Assembly: GCA_025963345.1 (NCBI GenBank)
Contig: JAOPUS010000358.1
Span: 1 to 5,189 of the forward strand
Reading direction: 5' to 3'
Length of the DNA stretch: 5,189 nt
DNA from: Blastococcus sp.
GTDB taxonomy: Bacteria > Actinomycetota > Actinomycetes > Mycobacteriales > Geodermatophilaceae
The position numbers and the translations under genes are program-made. Shown piece by piece: positions 4,845 to 5,189 of the stretch. The notes under the pieces were generated by a model, which worked only from the letters and a program-made list of their open reading frames with translations, was not told the DNA's origin and did no database searches. How positions within the stretch are numbered: position 1 is the first letter of the stretch; the number at the start of each line of letters is the position of its first letter.

Positions 4845-5189
4845 TTAATCCAGGTAATCCCGGAGGACCTGGGACCGGCTGGGGTGGCGCAGCTTCGACA
4901 TGGTCTTGGACTCGATCTGGCGGATCCGCTCGCGGGTCACGCCGTAGACCTGGCCGATCTCGTCCAGCGTGCGCGGCTGGCCGTCGGTCAGGCCGAAGCG
5001 CAGCCGGACGACGCCGGCCTCCCGCTCGGACAGGGTCTGCAGCACGCTGGTCAGCTGGTCCTGCATGAGGGTGAAGCTGACCGCGTCGACGGCCACGACC
5101 GCCTCGGAGTCCTCGATGAAGTCGCCGAGCTGGCTGTCGCCCTCGTCCCCGATGGTCTGGTCGAGGCTGATCGGCTCCCGGGCGTACTG
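4845..5189 (-). CDS. sigA: Primary RNA polymerase sigma factor SigA/HrdB, C-terminal part (runs off right edge)
   Basis: The last 114 residues of the housekeeping sigma-70 factor, which directs RNA polymerase to promoters of essential genes. The frame is open through the right end, so the true start is outside the window; ATG- or GTG-like codons near 5096 are internal. Residues 5-28 ('EPISLDQTIGDEGDSQLGDF...') are the conserved region 3.2 linker that reaches toward the active site. Region 4.1 covers about 43-66, with 'LSEREAGVVRLRFGL' (53-67). Region 4.2 (about 73-100) holds the -35-binding helix-turn-helix, with 'TLDEIGQVYGVTRERIRQIE' (74-93), and the protein ends in the usual 'LRHPSRSQVLRDYLD'. 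The 'GDSQLGDFIEDSEAVVAVDAV' stretch fits the primary factor rather than SigB-type paralogues. The gene ends in TAA, with a strong hairpin terminator 13 bp later. Nothing in the visible part looks altered. Confidence 0.97.
   Translation of the reverse strand, partial: QYAREPISLDQTIGDEGDSQLGDFIEDSEAVVAVDAVSFTLMQDQLTSVLQTLSEREAGVVRLRFGLTDGQPRTLDEIGQVYGVTRERIRQIESKTMSKLRHPSRSQVLRDYLD

Overview
The window looks like chromosomal DNA from a high-GC actinomycete. Codon third positions are almost all G or C, GTG starts are common, and the protein families (an actinobacterial primary sigma factor, DUF3039, DUF7455, a VanW protein with 'SQFATT' in place of the usual 'CQ' motif) all point to Actinobacteria. 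The general style would fit groups such as Geodermatophilaceae or Pseudonocardiales, but the window alone does not settle the genus.

Layout from left to right. (1) Positions 1-361, minus strand: the N-terminal third of pseudouridine-5'-phosphate glycosidase (PsuG), running off the left edge. (2) A 49-bp divergent gap. (3) 411-641, plus strand: a 76-residue DUF3039 protein with a His/Cys/CxxC pattern. (4) 645-1748, minus strand: a six-helix YihY/BrkB-family membrane protein, tail to tail with DUF3039 and only 3 bp apart. (5) 1777-3984, minus strand: a single-pass, extracytoplasmic VanW-family protein with an acidic cytoplasmic N-terminus. (6) 4127-4351, minus strand: a 74-residue DUF7455 zinc-ribbon-like protein. 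(7) About 440 bp without a convincing gene, holding several perfect inverted repeats. (8) 4794-4831: a strong hairpin terminator. (9) 4845-5189, minus strand: the C-terminal 114 residues of the primary sigma factor SigA/HrdB, running off the right edge.

SigA, DUF7455, VanW and YihY all read leftward. The terminator behind sigA and the long gap suggest that sigA is its own transcription unit. DUF7455 probably starts a second unit that may include vanW and yihY. VanW and yihY are only 28 bp apart, and the yihY ribosome-binding site lies in the 3' arm of a small hairpin directly after the vanW stop, a layout that suggests translational coupling. VanW and YihY are both envelope proteins, while SigA and possibly DUF7455 belong to transcription. 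PsuG recycles pseudouridine phosphate and is probably unrelated.

I do not see a new defence, mobile or biosynthetic system here. This is a conserved housekeeping neighbourhood around the primary sigma factor. The points worth a second look are the vanW-yihY coupling hairpin, the vanW start choice, the gene-free sigA-DUF7455 gap with its inverted repeats, and several small uncharacterised proteins that seem to travel with sigA.
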